Shown here one piece after another: positions 37,736-49,670 of a DNA stretch of 64,000 nucleotides. Both the position numbers and the translations under genes were made by a program. The stretch comes from Meghimatium bilineatum. Its lineage: Eukaryota > Mollusca > Gastropoda > Stylommatophora > Philomycidae. A model generated the notes under the pieces. The model did no database searches, was not told the DNA's origin, and saw nothing but the letters and a program-made list of their open reading frames with translations. Location: assembly GCA_034231615.1 (NCBI GenBank), contig CM067307.1, forward strand, positions 9,002,437 to 9,066,436, in the 5' to 3' direction. How positions within the stretch are numbered: position 1 is the first letter of the stretch; the number at the start of each line of letters is the position of its first letter.

Positions 37736-38929
37736 GCTTGGATTGCTGATAGGTGCTCCACCAGTTGGTCAGCAAAATGTTAAACAGAGAATGTTAGTAC
37801 AATTAAGTTATATCAGAGCTTTTAACCATTAAAACATATTGGAGTTCATTCTTCTGGTAATGTGAGGTTATCAACAACTTTAGGTATTTTCCCTGTTTGT
37901 ACACTGTGAATCCAAGGAGAATTGTGCTGTTAATGATGCAATGCTAGCTGAGAATATGTATGTAAAATCCAAATGTATTGTAATAATTGTACGATATCAT
38001 ATTTATAATTTATTTTTTATTGAAGACAGAATTCCAGACTTCCTTATTTCTATTTTTTGTTAAATAAGTAGGGATTGTACATTCCACAATTTGAAATAAT
38101 GCCATTGTTATGTTTATTTAATATTGTGTGTGAGTACTGGATGCAATAACAGTCTCCAGTCATGAAACAGATCATAAGAGAACCAATCCTTTTTTTTTTC
38201 AGCCAGATGTATCTGATGTCTTCATAGTTTTTTTTAATGGGTCATTTTATGGAACAGGATAGACTACACTACCATTCTTGGTCATCTATTACAAGAAGTG
38301 TGGCAGATTTAAGCATTACTATTCTTTGATCCCATTTTTGGACCTGATTACACATGGATGGACAGCCATGAAAACTAATGGAGGTGCTGGAATAAAAATA
38401 CAAATTATAGCAAATTTGGTACAATATGGAGACATGAGCCCAAAAAATTTAGTGGAAGAAAATAAGATAAGATAAGCAGTGTTGGCATGAATATTACATT
38501 TATTTTCCTTTGTGCAAGTCCAGTGGACATATTTTTTGTGAAGGGGAGAAAGATGTATAGATTTTGGGAGGGGAGAGGGTTATATCCTATAGTCGACAAT
38601 TTTTATACTGCTAATTTTGACAGTATACAACAGCTGACTGTTATTCTGTCGTATAGGGAGCTCTAACATACCAGTATATTCCTGCTTCTGCGCATATACA
38701 ATGTGCACTCGTTTGCCAAATGTTTTCCACTATTGTTTATGAAAGAACCATTTAAAAAAATATTTTAAAAATAGCATTAAATCTAGAAAATGAATAGTGA
38801 AATAGTTCAACTTACAAGAAAGATATCTGCTTATGATTCATGATTTCAACTGAAAGTAATCAGTTCTGCTGAAGGAATTAATAATTGTGCAGCAGCTCAT
38901 CATTTTTGTGTTGGATGAGAAACAAGTAC

Positions 38930-39135
38930 GCGAGCGGAGGAAAAATAAAATGTCGATAGAAGAAATACAGAAGACCAAGAAACGATGTTCAGCAAGGTGT
39001 GCGTTATTTACTGATTTTGGAAAAAGATCTTAAAGATTGGGTCGTCAAAATGGTTATGTTGTGACAAGATCTGGAATTCGTTTGCGGGCTATGCAAGTGA
39101 CGAAAGAAGCAAAATATAGATTGTTCATACCTATT
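38930..39135 (+). mobile_element. pogo-type transposase N-terminal fragment (frameshifted)
   Basis: LEKDLKDWV near 39016-39043 in one frame, continuing as RQNGYVVTRSGIRLRAMQ and VTKEAK in another. This is the CENP-B/pogo DNA-binding pattern (LE..L..W......G..V....IR..A....). One base appears lost between the two parts. No catalytic domain follows. Confidence 0.5.
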
Positions 39136-39329
39136 ACTTGTATTGCATCAGCGTGTTCGTGTGCTAGATTTATGAATCATCACTGTCTTTGCTTACATCA
39201 ATGCACTAAAATAGGAATGATATATTTTCACTTTTTCTGGTTTTTCACTTCCAAAATAGGGGGTAGGCTTACGATTGGGTGAACTCTGTTTTGTTTTTTC
39301 TCTTTTCTTCATCCAATATCGGGGGTGGG

Positions 39330-39558
39330 GGTGTAGGCTTGCATGCACGTCGTAAGAGGTGACTAAAGATGTTTCAGAATGGAGTTGACTGTCCTATCTC
39401 ATTGGTCATTGTGGCCCAGAAACCATGCTGAAGTAGGATGTGTCAGTCCGAAGGTGCAAATATCACAGCGGAGCTGTAAACCATGACACAACACTTCCCA
39501 TTCTCTGGACTACATCCTACTAACCAGTAGAAGTTTGAGAATGAATGCAGAAGAAGAA
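39330..39558 (+). mobile_element. Long SINE (subfamily L)
   Basis: GCATGCACGTCGTAAGAGG, GGAGTTGACTGTCCTATCTC, AGGATGTGTCAGTCCGAAGG, AACCATGACACAACAC and tail GAATGCAGAAGAAGAAG. Confidence 0.85.
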
Positions 39559-40532
39559 GATAGATGTAGGAAAGTACATTATATAGCATGTCTCATTTTT
39601 CTGTCAATCAATGTTCCATTGTAATAAACCATAAGATAAGTTGATATAAGAAAATTTGGAAACAATTGAAAGTACTATGAATTAAACAAAACACATATGC
39701 AAGTTCACCATCATATTTCTGGATGCCCTAGTCACACAGTGTGTATCATGTTTTTGTGTGTCTTTTCTATGTTTGTGTACTATATATCATTTTTATCTAT
39801 TATGTAAACAATGACTACATTCATATTTATCTCTAGTCTTCAATTCCACGATTAATGTGTTTATTATTGATTGTAATAGTTTTTAGATATCACTCGATTC
39901 CATTTTTGTAATACTATTCATTCCATATTGTGCCATTTTATTTATGTTTACTTTGAATAAATATGAAGTTGTTTCTTAAATTGTTTCTGATGCATTGGTC
40001 TCTGTGACATCTGATGTTGATTTATTGACATCTGACTCGGTCACATTATGTTATAGAATACAGGTGTTAGTTGGTGCTAAATAGTTTTCTTCTGTGTTTA
40101 TGTTCAAACTCTGGCAGGTTAGCAGGTACTCAAATTTCTAGATGAACTACAAGCAGGCTGAAGAGAACAAGCTTCTGTCACATCTCCAACCATCTACACC
40201 AACATCACAAAGATATCCCCAATAGGCTATGGCAGCCACTCTGACCTATAGAAGAAAGTGGACTTCACCCTGACAATAGGTCTGACAATAAAACATGGCC
40301 ACAGAGGAAGAATGGCATGAATATTTTACCATTAGAGCACTATTTATTTTTAAAAGTATGGTGAGTTTTCTGAGTGATAATTTTAAAAATAATTTAAAAA
40401 TCAACATTATTCAGGCTTTGAAACTTTCCGGAGATGTTCAGACAAGAATAAGTCATGCCCGGAATGTCAAAAATACAAAAATACAGGTTCAGCTAATCAG
40501 TAATAGAAATATCTTCAAATATCTGTCATTCT

Positions 40533-40712
40533 TATTTGAAATATCTACATTAGATTTTCTTTGTTGGTCTAGACAATATTTCAAATATCTACATCCGATT
40601 TTATTTGTTGGTCTAGACAATATTTGAAATATCTACATCAAATTTTCTTTGTTGGTCTAGACAATATTTCAAATATCTACATCAAATTTTCTTTGTTGGT
40701 CTAGATAATATA
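40533..40712. repeat. 44-bp tandem repeat, four copies
   Basis: Unit TTTCAAATATCTACATCAGA plus TTTTCTTTGTTGGTCTAGACAATA split across lines; copies differ by a few bases. Confidence 0.92.
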
Positions 40713-40734
40713 GAAATCATTGATTTTTAAACTT

Positions 40735-40856
40735 CCACTGGATCTCTCTTTTAGCAGGAAAATGGTTCTGCTATATTTCCAACATGATTTAGTCTAGAGA
40801 ACAGAGATGCATTGTAACTGCCATTTTATTTACATTAATGGCCTAACACATCTGAT
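40735..40856 (-). mobile_element. Short SINE (subfamily S), degraded
   Basis: ACTGGATCTCTCTTTTAGCA, TTTCCAACATGATTTAGTC and TGGCCTAACACATCTG. Confidence 0.7.
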
Positions 40857-41394
40857 GGTAACTAATATATTAAGTATTTTACCAATTTCACTAAAACTGG
40901 ATATCTTCGATATCGTGCCAGTAGGCCAGTCATGTGTTGCAGACCATTTATCACCATTGTTCTCACAGAAAACTGGTTAATTTCTCTCATCTGAATGCTA
41001 TTCAGAGCCAACGTTTGACCTTCTGCTACAGTTTAATTTGCTATTGATATGATTACAGATGCCCATTGGAGTTTGACTTTATAGATGACAGAGAACTAAT
41101 AACTAGATCATAGATATGTCTTCTTATCAACATTGTTTTACCAATGTCAAAACTGTACATCAAGAGATGTAAACTAAATAAGCACAGAATCTGTGTTGCA
41201 ACCTAGTTGAGGGTGTAAATAATAGTGTCACTGTCTACTTTCCAGGTATGTTGTAGGCAATTAAGGAAAGTTGGGAGATGGATTAATTGATCAGCTGCTC
41301 CTTTAATTTTATAACCTTTATGTGTCATCTGTCAAATACTGCATGTTTCCTGTTAAGGAGTCGCAGGGAGGGATTTTGTAGCTGGATTTTGTGT

Positions 41395-41550
41395 CCACAT
41401 GCTCTTGCTGTCACCACGTCATATATAGGGTGAGTTTTTAAATTTACCTTCCAACAAAAAAAACTCCAGTTCTTACCGGGGATCGAACTCTGGACCTCAC
41501 TAGTGTGAGAACAATGCTCTAGCCTCTTCGCCATGCTCCACACACCATTG
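41395..41550 (-). mobile_element. tRNA-derived SINE, third type
   Basis: Minus strand head GGAGCATGGCGAAGAGGCTA and B box CCAGAGTTCGATCCCCGG at the right spacing. The downstream A-rich region and lack of a foldable cloverleaf argue against a functional tRNA. Confidence 0.6.
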
Positions 41551-41559
41551 ACATCAAAT

Positions 41560-42320
41560 GGAAGTACAAAAACTCAACCTCAAGAAAATGTCAGTTATTT
41601 ATTTTGAAGGCAATAATTATTAATAGAAAAAAAAACCATTGAAAAACAAACACAAATGAGATCCAGACATGAAAAAAGACAAAAAACATATGATTACATT
41701 TTGAATATTAAAAATGTGAAGTAATTCTGAGAGAAATAGCAAGCAGGGAGTGGATGACTGTACATAAATGCATGTCATAATGAGAGAAATATACAGTCAT
41801 GACAGCTTGACTGGGTAGTTTTAACTGACCAGTTATACAACCATTTCTCAAACAATCTTTTATTTATCTCTCTCATACAGAAATAACACAGTGAAAGTCA
41901 AAAATATTATACATACAGAAATATCACATTGGAATTAAAATGCAAAAAACAATTATTCATTCATTCAATCATCTTGGGATTAGTTTGAGTGATATTCTGT
42001 AAGAATAATGAAGAATCACATGGAATGTGATAAGATCTGCAGTATCAAAGCACTATAAAACAATGACGCCTGCTTTACAGTTTTCATTATTTAACAATGC
42101 ACTACAACAAAGAAGTGACTAAGAGTGCAAGTAGAAAGAAACAACATAATAAGAATTAACTGACTAGATGAACTATATTCTAAAATGGAGTACAGACAAT
42201 ATGGTCAATGTCATAAATTGTTGATATTGTATGAAGTAGAGTACAATCTTTCATAGTTCTAGAAATTACTTTCTTCCTATTGATTATGCAACAATAAATA
42301 CAAGGTAACTGCATGAAATG
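41560..42320. other. No recognisable feature
   Basis: AT-rich sequence between a SINE and a foldback element; nothing identifiable. Confidence 0.5.
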
Positions 42321-42323
42321 TAA

Positions 42324-42754
42324 CAACAATAGTACTTATGTAAAACACAGGTTTATATAATCGCTTCAATCAGACACGACAGACTATAACTAAAACTAGT
42401 GGGAAATGATGTGCACAAAAAAAAAACATACAAATTACAATACACAAATCATATTCAAAGTTTCAACCAAAAGGTCTTTATCAATATACACACAAAACAT
42501 TTCCATATTCCATAGATCTCATTTCCATATTTCCGTTGGATACGTTTGTTGTGATAATTTTTCCATTTGTCATCTTTTGATATTTTGTGTGTATCTTGAT
42601 AAAGACCTTTTGGTTGAAACGTTGAATATGATTTGTGTATTGTAATTTGTATGTTTTTTTGTGCACATCATTTCCCACTAGTTTTAGTTATAGTCTGTCG
42701 TGTCTGATTGAAGCGATTATATAAACCTGTGTTTTTCATAAGTACTATTATTGA
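42324..42754. mobile_element. Near-perfect foldback element
   Basis: Arms 42324-42497 and 42582-42754 are inverted copies with very few differences, around an 85-bp loop; the transcript would form a ~170-bp hairpin. The right arm reads TCTTGATAAAG, then CCTTTTGGTTGAAACG. No gene inside. Confidence 0.9.
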
Positions 42755-42761
42755 TTATGCA

Positions 42762-42968
42762 GTGAATCTCTCTATAGTTCATCCCTTTATAGTTCATCCC
42801 TTTATAGTTCATCCCTTTATAGTTCATCCCTTTATAGTTCATCCCTTTACAACAAATGTCCCTATTTAACAACACTTTTTTCAATCCCTAATTATATTTA
42901 TTCTTTACACTGCTACTTGTACATACATATTTTGTCAGTTCAGACCAAGTTGTTTTAATATGATTTGA
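42762..42968 (+). mobile_element. pogo/Tc1-type MITE with expanded 15-mer
   Basis: Begins CAGTGAATCTCTCTATAG, like the element at 58026. Near its left end the 15-mer TTTATAGTTCATCCC is repeated about five times (42780-42850). The right end is lost or diverged. Confidence 0.6.
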
Positions 42969-43339
42969 CTTTAATATAAATAAGACTCATAACCTGTCAT
43001 GAGGTGCCACATTGTACATGTCAGCGCAGAAAGCCCTCTAAACATCTCTGCTGTCCTCAACCATATGGACAGGTGTCAAAACATATTTCCCTGGACCATT
43101 CCTTTATGTCAATTCTGGATATTCTTCTGTCACTTTTTCTCCTTCCTCAATCAATTAAAATGGTCTTTAATGTGAGCCGTGTCTCGTTACATACTTGTAA
43201 CCAAACACGTTTATGCTGTTTCACCACTGTCAAAAGTAGTTTTTGATCAACAGAAAGTTCGTTTATTTGCTGCTGAATGAATATATTTGTTTTATATTCT
43301 ATATACACTAACTGGTTTTTAAATGACATCAGTAGCATT

Positions 43340-43440
43340 TAGATTCAAAGTCCTGAAGACTTTTTCTGTGTTCCAATATATTGTCCAGTTCTGATATCCA
43401 TACAAAAGAATAGTTAGCACTGTTGATCCTATGAGTGATG
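43340..43440 (-). mobile_element. LINE reverse-transcriptase fragment
   Basis: Minus strand STVLTILLYGYQNWTIYWN resembles the LLYGCETWTL segment of RTE-type ORFs. Short and weak. Confidence 0.4.
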
Positions 43441-43575
43441 CTGTATAGATTGTTTTAGGAGGTTGAGGAGTGCAGAGGCAAGCGACACTGATGCTTCACT
43501 GGTCAGAAATAAAATAACCATGATGTTGAGTGTGAGTCCATGGTCTACTAGATCAGCAACCAGTTCCTCTTCCTG
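43430..43575 (+). mobile_element. Possible old relative of the AACC-tailed retroposon
   Basis: GAGTCCATGGTCTACTAGAT, then CAGCAACCA, resembles the 3' end GAGCCCATGGACCGCTGGAT of the element at 48741-49354. Confidence 0.35.
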
Positions 43576-43897
43576 TAGAACACTCCAGTAATGGACTAAA
43601 CTAGTTAACAAAGCAATCATTGACACAATCTGTGATGTCATGAAATTTCCTGAAGGATATACCAGAATTGCTGGAATCTGTCCCTTTTATCTGCAACATG
43701 TCTTAAGATTGTAAAATTTGATAGTTCCCTTCAAAGTAGATTTTTCACACTGCATCTTCCAACCACAGTCAGTAAAAAAACTCATTGGAGTCTTACGCAA
43801 ATTTTGAACATCCCCCTCCCCAAAAAACTCAATTCTGGGTACTAGAGTGATAAACACATACAGTACTCCTTTTGGGCTTTCAATCAATAATTTTTAG

Positions 43898-44012
43898 CTG
43901 CTGAGCTTCTCAATCATTTGTTAGTTGGTGAGCTCAATCATTTGTTAGTTGGTGAGTTTCTAAATCATTTGATTGTGGTGAGTTTCTCAATCATTCGATT
44001 GCTGGTGAGCTT
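43898..44012. repeat. ~27-bp tandem repeat, four copies
   Basis: Unit GAGTTTCTCAATCATTTGAT plus TGTTGGT, degenerate. Confidence 0.8.
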
Positions 44013-44053
44013 GCTTGGTAATAGCTCTAATAATTTCTCTGCCTAATTTCAAC

Positions 44054-44214
44054 TTCTTCTTCTTCAGCGTTCATTCTCAAACTCCCACTGGATCTCTCTT
44101 GTAGCAGGACCATGGTCCTATTAAATTTCCAGAAGGATGTAGTCCAGAGAATGGAAATGCGTTGTGTCGCCGTTTTATTTGTGCCAATAGCCAGACACAT
44201 CCATCTTTGGCAGA
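44054..44214 (-). mobile_element. Short SINE (subfamily S) with target-site duplication
   Basis: TAATTTCAAC at 44044-44053 and 44215-44224, perfect. Tail read as CTTCTTCTTCAGCG on the plus strand. Confidence 0.92.
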
Positions 44215-44229
44215 TAATTTCAACTAATT

Positions 44230-45920
44230 CTAATTTCAACACACACATACACAATACATGTTGAAGTTATTCTTCTGTACAAGTAAGATATTTGTTCACA
44301 AACCTGAATATGAGGAATAATGTTCATTAAAATAACATATAGTGTACACAATTCCCCCCCCCCCCCCCCCCCAGCACATCATCTGTGAATGTTTATTTTA
44401 GTTCTAGTAACAAGTTTAGGATATAGACCTGTGAGTTGACATCCTTAGTAAACATTTGTGGATCAATTTGAACCAGTGATCTAAGTGTAAATGCATAAGA
44501 AATGGTTGCTGACATGAGATGTTCTTGTTTGTGTCTGATAATAGACACATAGTTTTATCTCATGGTGCACCTGGACAAGCTCAAGTTTGATGTACACTGA
44601 CACAAGTAACACCGATGAAGCAAGAAGTGAATGAAAGGTGCAAAATTATCTACAGGCGTGGATGAGGAAAGGCAGAAAGATAAATAAATGCACTCTCTTC
44701 TATCAATGAATAGTTATGTACCTCAATGTTGTCTTATAATTCCTGAGGTAAGAACACAATATTTTAATACAATCGTACATCAATTACTGGAATAAAACTC
44801 AATTGAAGCACACTGGAATTCTGAAGGTTTCAATTCATATATTTAACAAAAGGCCCAAATTATTGGTTGTTTTTTCAGAAGTACAAACAGACAGAATGAT
44901 GCATCCAAGATTCAGTTCTGTCTGCATATAAACACATGCATTATATGGGTTCTTATTCATACAATTTTACATGAAAAACTTGAGAAAAGTGACATAAATT
45001 GTATCACATAAAATCATTTGATCAGTTTGTGGCTGCAAGTCATGTGTCACAGAAAGATTTGGATTGATTCATCTACAGAAACATGGTTTGTCTGGAAAAA
45101 AAAATGTGGTCCCACACACAAATAATGACAAATTGAGCATTTATATATGCATGGTGTTTGCTTTAAAATAAAATAGTTCTTTCATGGCATGCTTTATACA
45201 GGTCATGCTACAGACATATGTCATGACTCTGAACTGGACTATGTACTGATAAAATGGATGGGGAAAAATGGTGTCATCAGTTGACATGCATTCATAATTA
45301 CAATCTGACAATACAACAGTAAGATTAATACTATAGGAGAAAACACAATTATTAATACTTATTTCTGAAGAAGGCTATAACAGCAGTGATTCAATTAGAT
45401 AGTCCAAGATCATGTTTGGGTGATTTCCTGGTTAACACCCATACTACATGGATGTGAGCTTTTAGAAGGGTGTTTAGTAAAGCGAGATGTAGGTCGCTAT
45501 TAAACTAACAGATTGTCACGAAATCACTTTCCACATTCCTGACTGGTGGATGAGTGCCATTCTGTCAGATCAGTGACATGAGTTTAAAAACGGGAGTGTT
45601 TCATATCATTGCTGTTGTAAACTAGCCCATCCATGCAGGTGGAAATATTTTAGGTGGAAATAAAAAGGTAATACAGTGAAAGCTATTTTATTTTTGTAGG
45701 ACAAGAGATGATTCAGCACAAGGAGAAAAGTCATTGGGGTAAGAATTTAACACAATTGGGATTGGTTATTGAGAACAATATAGCAGCTAAGGGGTTAACA
45801 AATAGAAGCAGCTTCACAATATGTCCTAAGATGATGATACAATTCCTTTAGCTGTATGTCCTCAGAAAGTAGCAAATATAGGACAGCTGTGCCAGAAGGC
45901 AAATGGAGTAGGTTACTAGA
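44230..45920. other. No recognisable feature apart from a poly-C run
   Basis: A run of about 19 C lies at 44354-44373. The rest is unremarkable AT-rich DNA with no exon or element that I can identify. Confidence 0.5.
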
Positions 45921-45924
45921 TTAG

Positions 45925-46030
45925 TTAGTTAGTTATTCCTCTAGGGCCAAAACGGCACATAGGGTGGATGTCGTAGATTTCCATGTCTCTCGTTTCATTG
46001 AAATTTGCTTTAGATCTTCATTGTTTCTGA
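45925..46030 (-). mobile_element. LINE/SINE 3' end with CTAA tail
   Basis: Plus strand TTAGTTAGTTAGTTATTCCT is the complement of a (CTAA)n tail like that of the LINE at 60195-61740; adjacent GGCCAAAACGGCACATAGGG does not match that LINE, so it is another family sharing the tail. Confidence 0.45.
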
Positions 46031-46362
46031 TATTGATTGACTACTAGATGGATCTGCTTTATTATCTGTGAATTATTTCTAGACAAAATATTTTTTTGTA
46101 CAGTCAGTGAACCCAAGATAAATTCTAGAAATATGAATGATTTAGGATGTCCTTAGCAGCATTCTGTAGTTACAACTCAAGCAACATCAATGGAACTAGT
46201 GACTGAGGTAGCAGACAAGATTTCAACTAGATATATTCAGGGAACACCAATCCTCCTCTTAACTTAATATATTTTCTGAATTCAACCAATCCTCAAGACT
46301 AAACAAAATATTATTTTAGTGCATGTAGACCTAATTAGTCCATGTTTGTGTTCCTCAAAAAC

Positions 46363-47542
46363 GTTGGGATGACAGTGGGAGATGATTGACCACAACTATC
46401 AACAGTGGGAGATGATTGACCACATCTATCAACAGTGGGAGATGATTGACCACATCTATCAACATTGGGAGGTGATTGACCTCATGTCAACATTGGGAGA
46501 TGATTGACCACATCTATCAACAGTGGGAGATGATTGACCTCAGTCAACATTGGGAGATGATTGACCACATCAATCAACAGTGGGAGATGATTGACCACAT
46601 TTATCAACATTGGGAGATGATTGACAACATCTATCAACAGTGGGAGATGATTGACCACATCTATCAACATTGGGAGATGACTGACCACATCTATCAACAG
46701 TGGGAGATGATTGACCACATCTATCAACAGTGGGAGATGATTGACCACATCTATCAACAGTGGGAGATGATTGACCACATCTATCAACAGTGGGAGATGA
46801 TTGACCACATGTCAACATTGGGAGATGATTGACCACATCTATCAACAGTGGGAGATGATTGACCACATCTATCAACAGTGGGAGATGATTGACCACATCT
46901 ATCAACAGTGGGAGATGATTGACCACATCTATCAACAGTGGGAGATGATTGACCACATTTATCAACATTGGGAGATGATTGACCTCATGTCAACATTGGG
47001 AGATGATTGACCACATCTATCAACAGTGGGAGATGATTGACCTCAGTCAACATTGGGAGATGATTGACCACATCAATCAAAAGTGGGAGATGATTGACCA
47101 CATTTATCAACATTGGGAGATGATTGACCACATCTATCAACAGTGGGAGATGATTGACCACATCTATCAACATTGGGAGATGACTGACCACATCTATCAA
47201 CATTGGGAGATGACTGACCTCATGTCAACATTGGGAGATGATTGACCACATCTATCAACATTGGGAGATGACTGACCACATCTATCAACATTGGGAGAGG
47301 ACTGACCACATCTATCAACAGTGGGAGATGACTGACCACATCTATCAACAGTGGGAGATGATTGACCACATCTATCAACAGTGGGAGATGATTGACCACA
47401 TCTATCAACATTGGGAGATGATTGACCACATCTATCAACAGTGGGAGATGACTGACCACATCTATCAACAGTGGAAGATGATTGACCACATCTATCAACA
47501 GTGGGAGATGACTGACCACATCTATCTACAGTGGGAGATGAA
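46363..47542. repeat. 30-bp minisatellite, about 39 copies, with higher-order structure
   Basis: Unit TGGGAGATGATTGACCACAT plus CTATCAACAG. Because 30 is divisible by three all frames stay open, giving false ORFs on both strands. Variant units (CTCATGTCAACA, CTCAGTCAACA) recur in the same order about 503 bp apart (46481 and 46984), showing a block duplication. Confidence 0.97.
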
Positions 47543-47969
47543 CATGATGTGCGGTATAAATGTGATGGATAAACTTGACATTTACCACATTTTAGTCAAG
47601 TTGGATTCTCAGGACAAACAGAAATTTCAGATCAGTTGATACCTGGTACCAATAAAATTTCCAAACATATGCTCCCAATCTGCAGTTAAATAAATATAAC
47701 ACACAACAAGAATATGGAATCTTAATATGCATGTAAATATATACAAATCTCAACAAGAACTCGGCAATATTTGTGATAATATGCAATATGACAAGTTTAA
47801 AAATATCAATGTCAAAAATAGCCAATTAAATACATGACCATGAAAGGAATAAAAAAAAGTATACACTCATATCAGCATATCCACAACAGCACCCATTTTT
47901 TTTCTAGAACCTATCCATTTCTTTTGGTCAAGGCATTGATTAATTATTTCCTATATATAAGATTGAAAA

Positions 47970-48020
47970 TATTTCTTAGCCTATATAAGACTGAAAATAT
48001 TTCTTAGCTTAAGCCTATAT
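47970..48020. repeat. Short tandem duplication
   Basis: CTATATAAGACTGAAAATAT followed by TTCTTAGC, twice. Confidence 0.8.
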
Positions 48021-48329
48021 ATATTCATCATCTAACTAGAATCACACTCAAATCACATTATATAGCTTTCACCAGTTTTCAGAAGAGGAAGATGAAGATT
48101 GGTATGAAGACCCAAATACTGTAATATATTTTCTTCCAACCTGTCATGGTTTATTTATAGCAGACATGAATGGGAATATGTCTGAACATTGATGTAGTTT
48201 GTTGCTAATTATGACACACTACATATTCCTGAAACCACATGTCACTGTCTGTCAGTAAATGTGATTTGTAAATATAACACAGACTAAAAATGAAAACAAC
48301 AACAACAACCCACAAAGATGTTTTATTTA

Positions 48330-48420
48330 TCACAAAAATAAAACAACAACCAGAATCAACATTTAAACCTAAGGTTTTTATCAAGCAAAGACAAATAGTC
48401 AGACACAAGACATTTATGAT
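48330..48420 (-). repeat. Foldback-family motif fragment
   Basis: Minus strand: GCTTGATAAAAACCTTAGG then TTTAAATGTTGATTCTGG, another member of the shared motif family. Confidence 0.45.
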
Positions 48421-48429
48421 TTCAAATTA

Positions 48430-48740
48430 CATTTCATAATATGGATTTTAACTGTCTGTGTGTAGTACCCTCAATATTTACTTTTAACTGTTTATTATCC
48501 TCAATATTTATTTTTACCTGTTGTACCCTCATTATTGCTAAACTGTCTGTATGTTGTATGCTCAATAATTATTTTTTACTGTTGTGTGACACACCCTGAA
48601 TATTGATTTTTAACTAAGTTGAGACAACCTCAATATGGATTTGTAACTATTTTGAGGTATTCTCAATATGAATTTTTAACTGTTTGACACACCCTCAACA
48701 TGTATTTTTAATTATCAATATGGATTTTTAACTGACACAC
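48430..48740. repeat. Degenerate minisatellite, left part
   Basis: Variants of CCTCAATATGGATTTTTAAC plus TGTTGTGACACA, poorly conserved, interrupted by the retroposon at 48741-49354 and continuing at 49355-49670 and 50780-50920. Confidence 0.8.
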
Positions 48741-49354
48741 ACGTATGTGGTTGCATCTGTGGATCTCACCAATGGCCCACTAGACATACCATCCATGCAA
48801 CAGAAAACCTTAGTGGATGACATGCCGTTATATTGAGGTTATCTTCTTATAGAAGCTTCATGGCACGTCATCTATACAATTATGATTTTGTTTTGTTGTT
48901 GAAATGTTTTACATGTTTGCCTGAATATATATGTATGCACCCTCTGTGGTTGGGAGGGAGCCAGAGATGTACTGTGCAGCACTGAGGAGGAGGAAACTGA
49001 CATCACTGTTTTTCCTATGGCTGAGGCCCATCATAGAGGCACAGTGACTCAGGACGTGACAATCCTTTTGACTTGAACATTTGGTTGCATGCCTGGAGCA
49101 ATAGAGAAGTTTGGCATAACCAGTAGTCAACTGGTGGCGGGGAATGAGCACAGTGAACCCTATCTTGGCTACAGTGGCTAGGAGCAGTGCATAGGTTTAA
49201 ACCTACCTTCCTGGAGGTGTGATAGTTATTCTCTTCTCTGTCCAGGGGTGGGCCAAAAATCCACAGACTTCCCAGCAATATAATGCCATCTAATGGCATT
49301 AGGTCAAAGGGCAGGAGCCCATGGACCGCTGGATCAGCAACCAACCAACCAACC
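48741..49354 (+). mobile_element. 614-bp retroposon with AACC tail and 11-bp TSD
   Basis: Perfect direct repeats AACTGACACAC at 48730-48740 and 49355-49365; the 3' end is (AACC)n. No recognisable protein. A second copy is at 51853-52440. Sense strand has TTGAGGTTATCTTCTTATAG and GGCTGAGGCCCATCATAGAG; head shows no clear tRNA boxes. Confidence 0.85.
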
Positions 49355-49670
49355 AACTGACACACCATCAACATGTATTTTTATCTGTTTGCGACACACC
49401 CTCAATATGGATTTTAACTGTTGTGTTGAACTCCCAAAAATCAACGGGAGAAGAGACAAAGGAATATAGGAAGAGAAATTGATAGATGGGTTGTGGCTGT
49501 GTCATGAGAGAGTGTCACCAACATAACTATATATACAACACAAGACAGAGAACTGATGAAGACTTGATTGATTGTTACACCCTCAATATGGGTTCTTAAC
49601 TGTTGTGCTTTATACCCCCAATATGGGTTCTTAACTGTTGTGCTTTATACCCCCAATATGGGTTTTATAC
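49355..49670. repeat. Degenerate minisatellite, right part
   Basis: Continuation of the satellite at 48430; clearest in CCCCCAATATGGGTTCTTAA plus CTGTTGTGCTTTATA (about 49612-49665). Confidence 0.75.

Noticed and set aside
46363-47542. CRISPR-like regular direct repeats
   Set aside because: The 30-bp units are head to tail with no unique spacers, in an animal genome.
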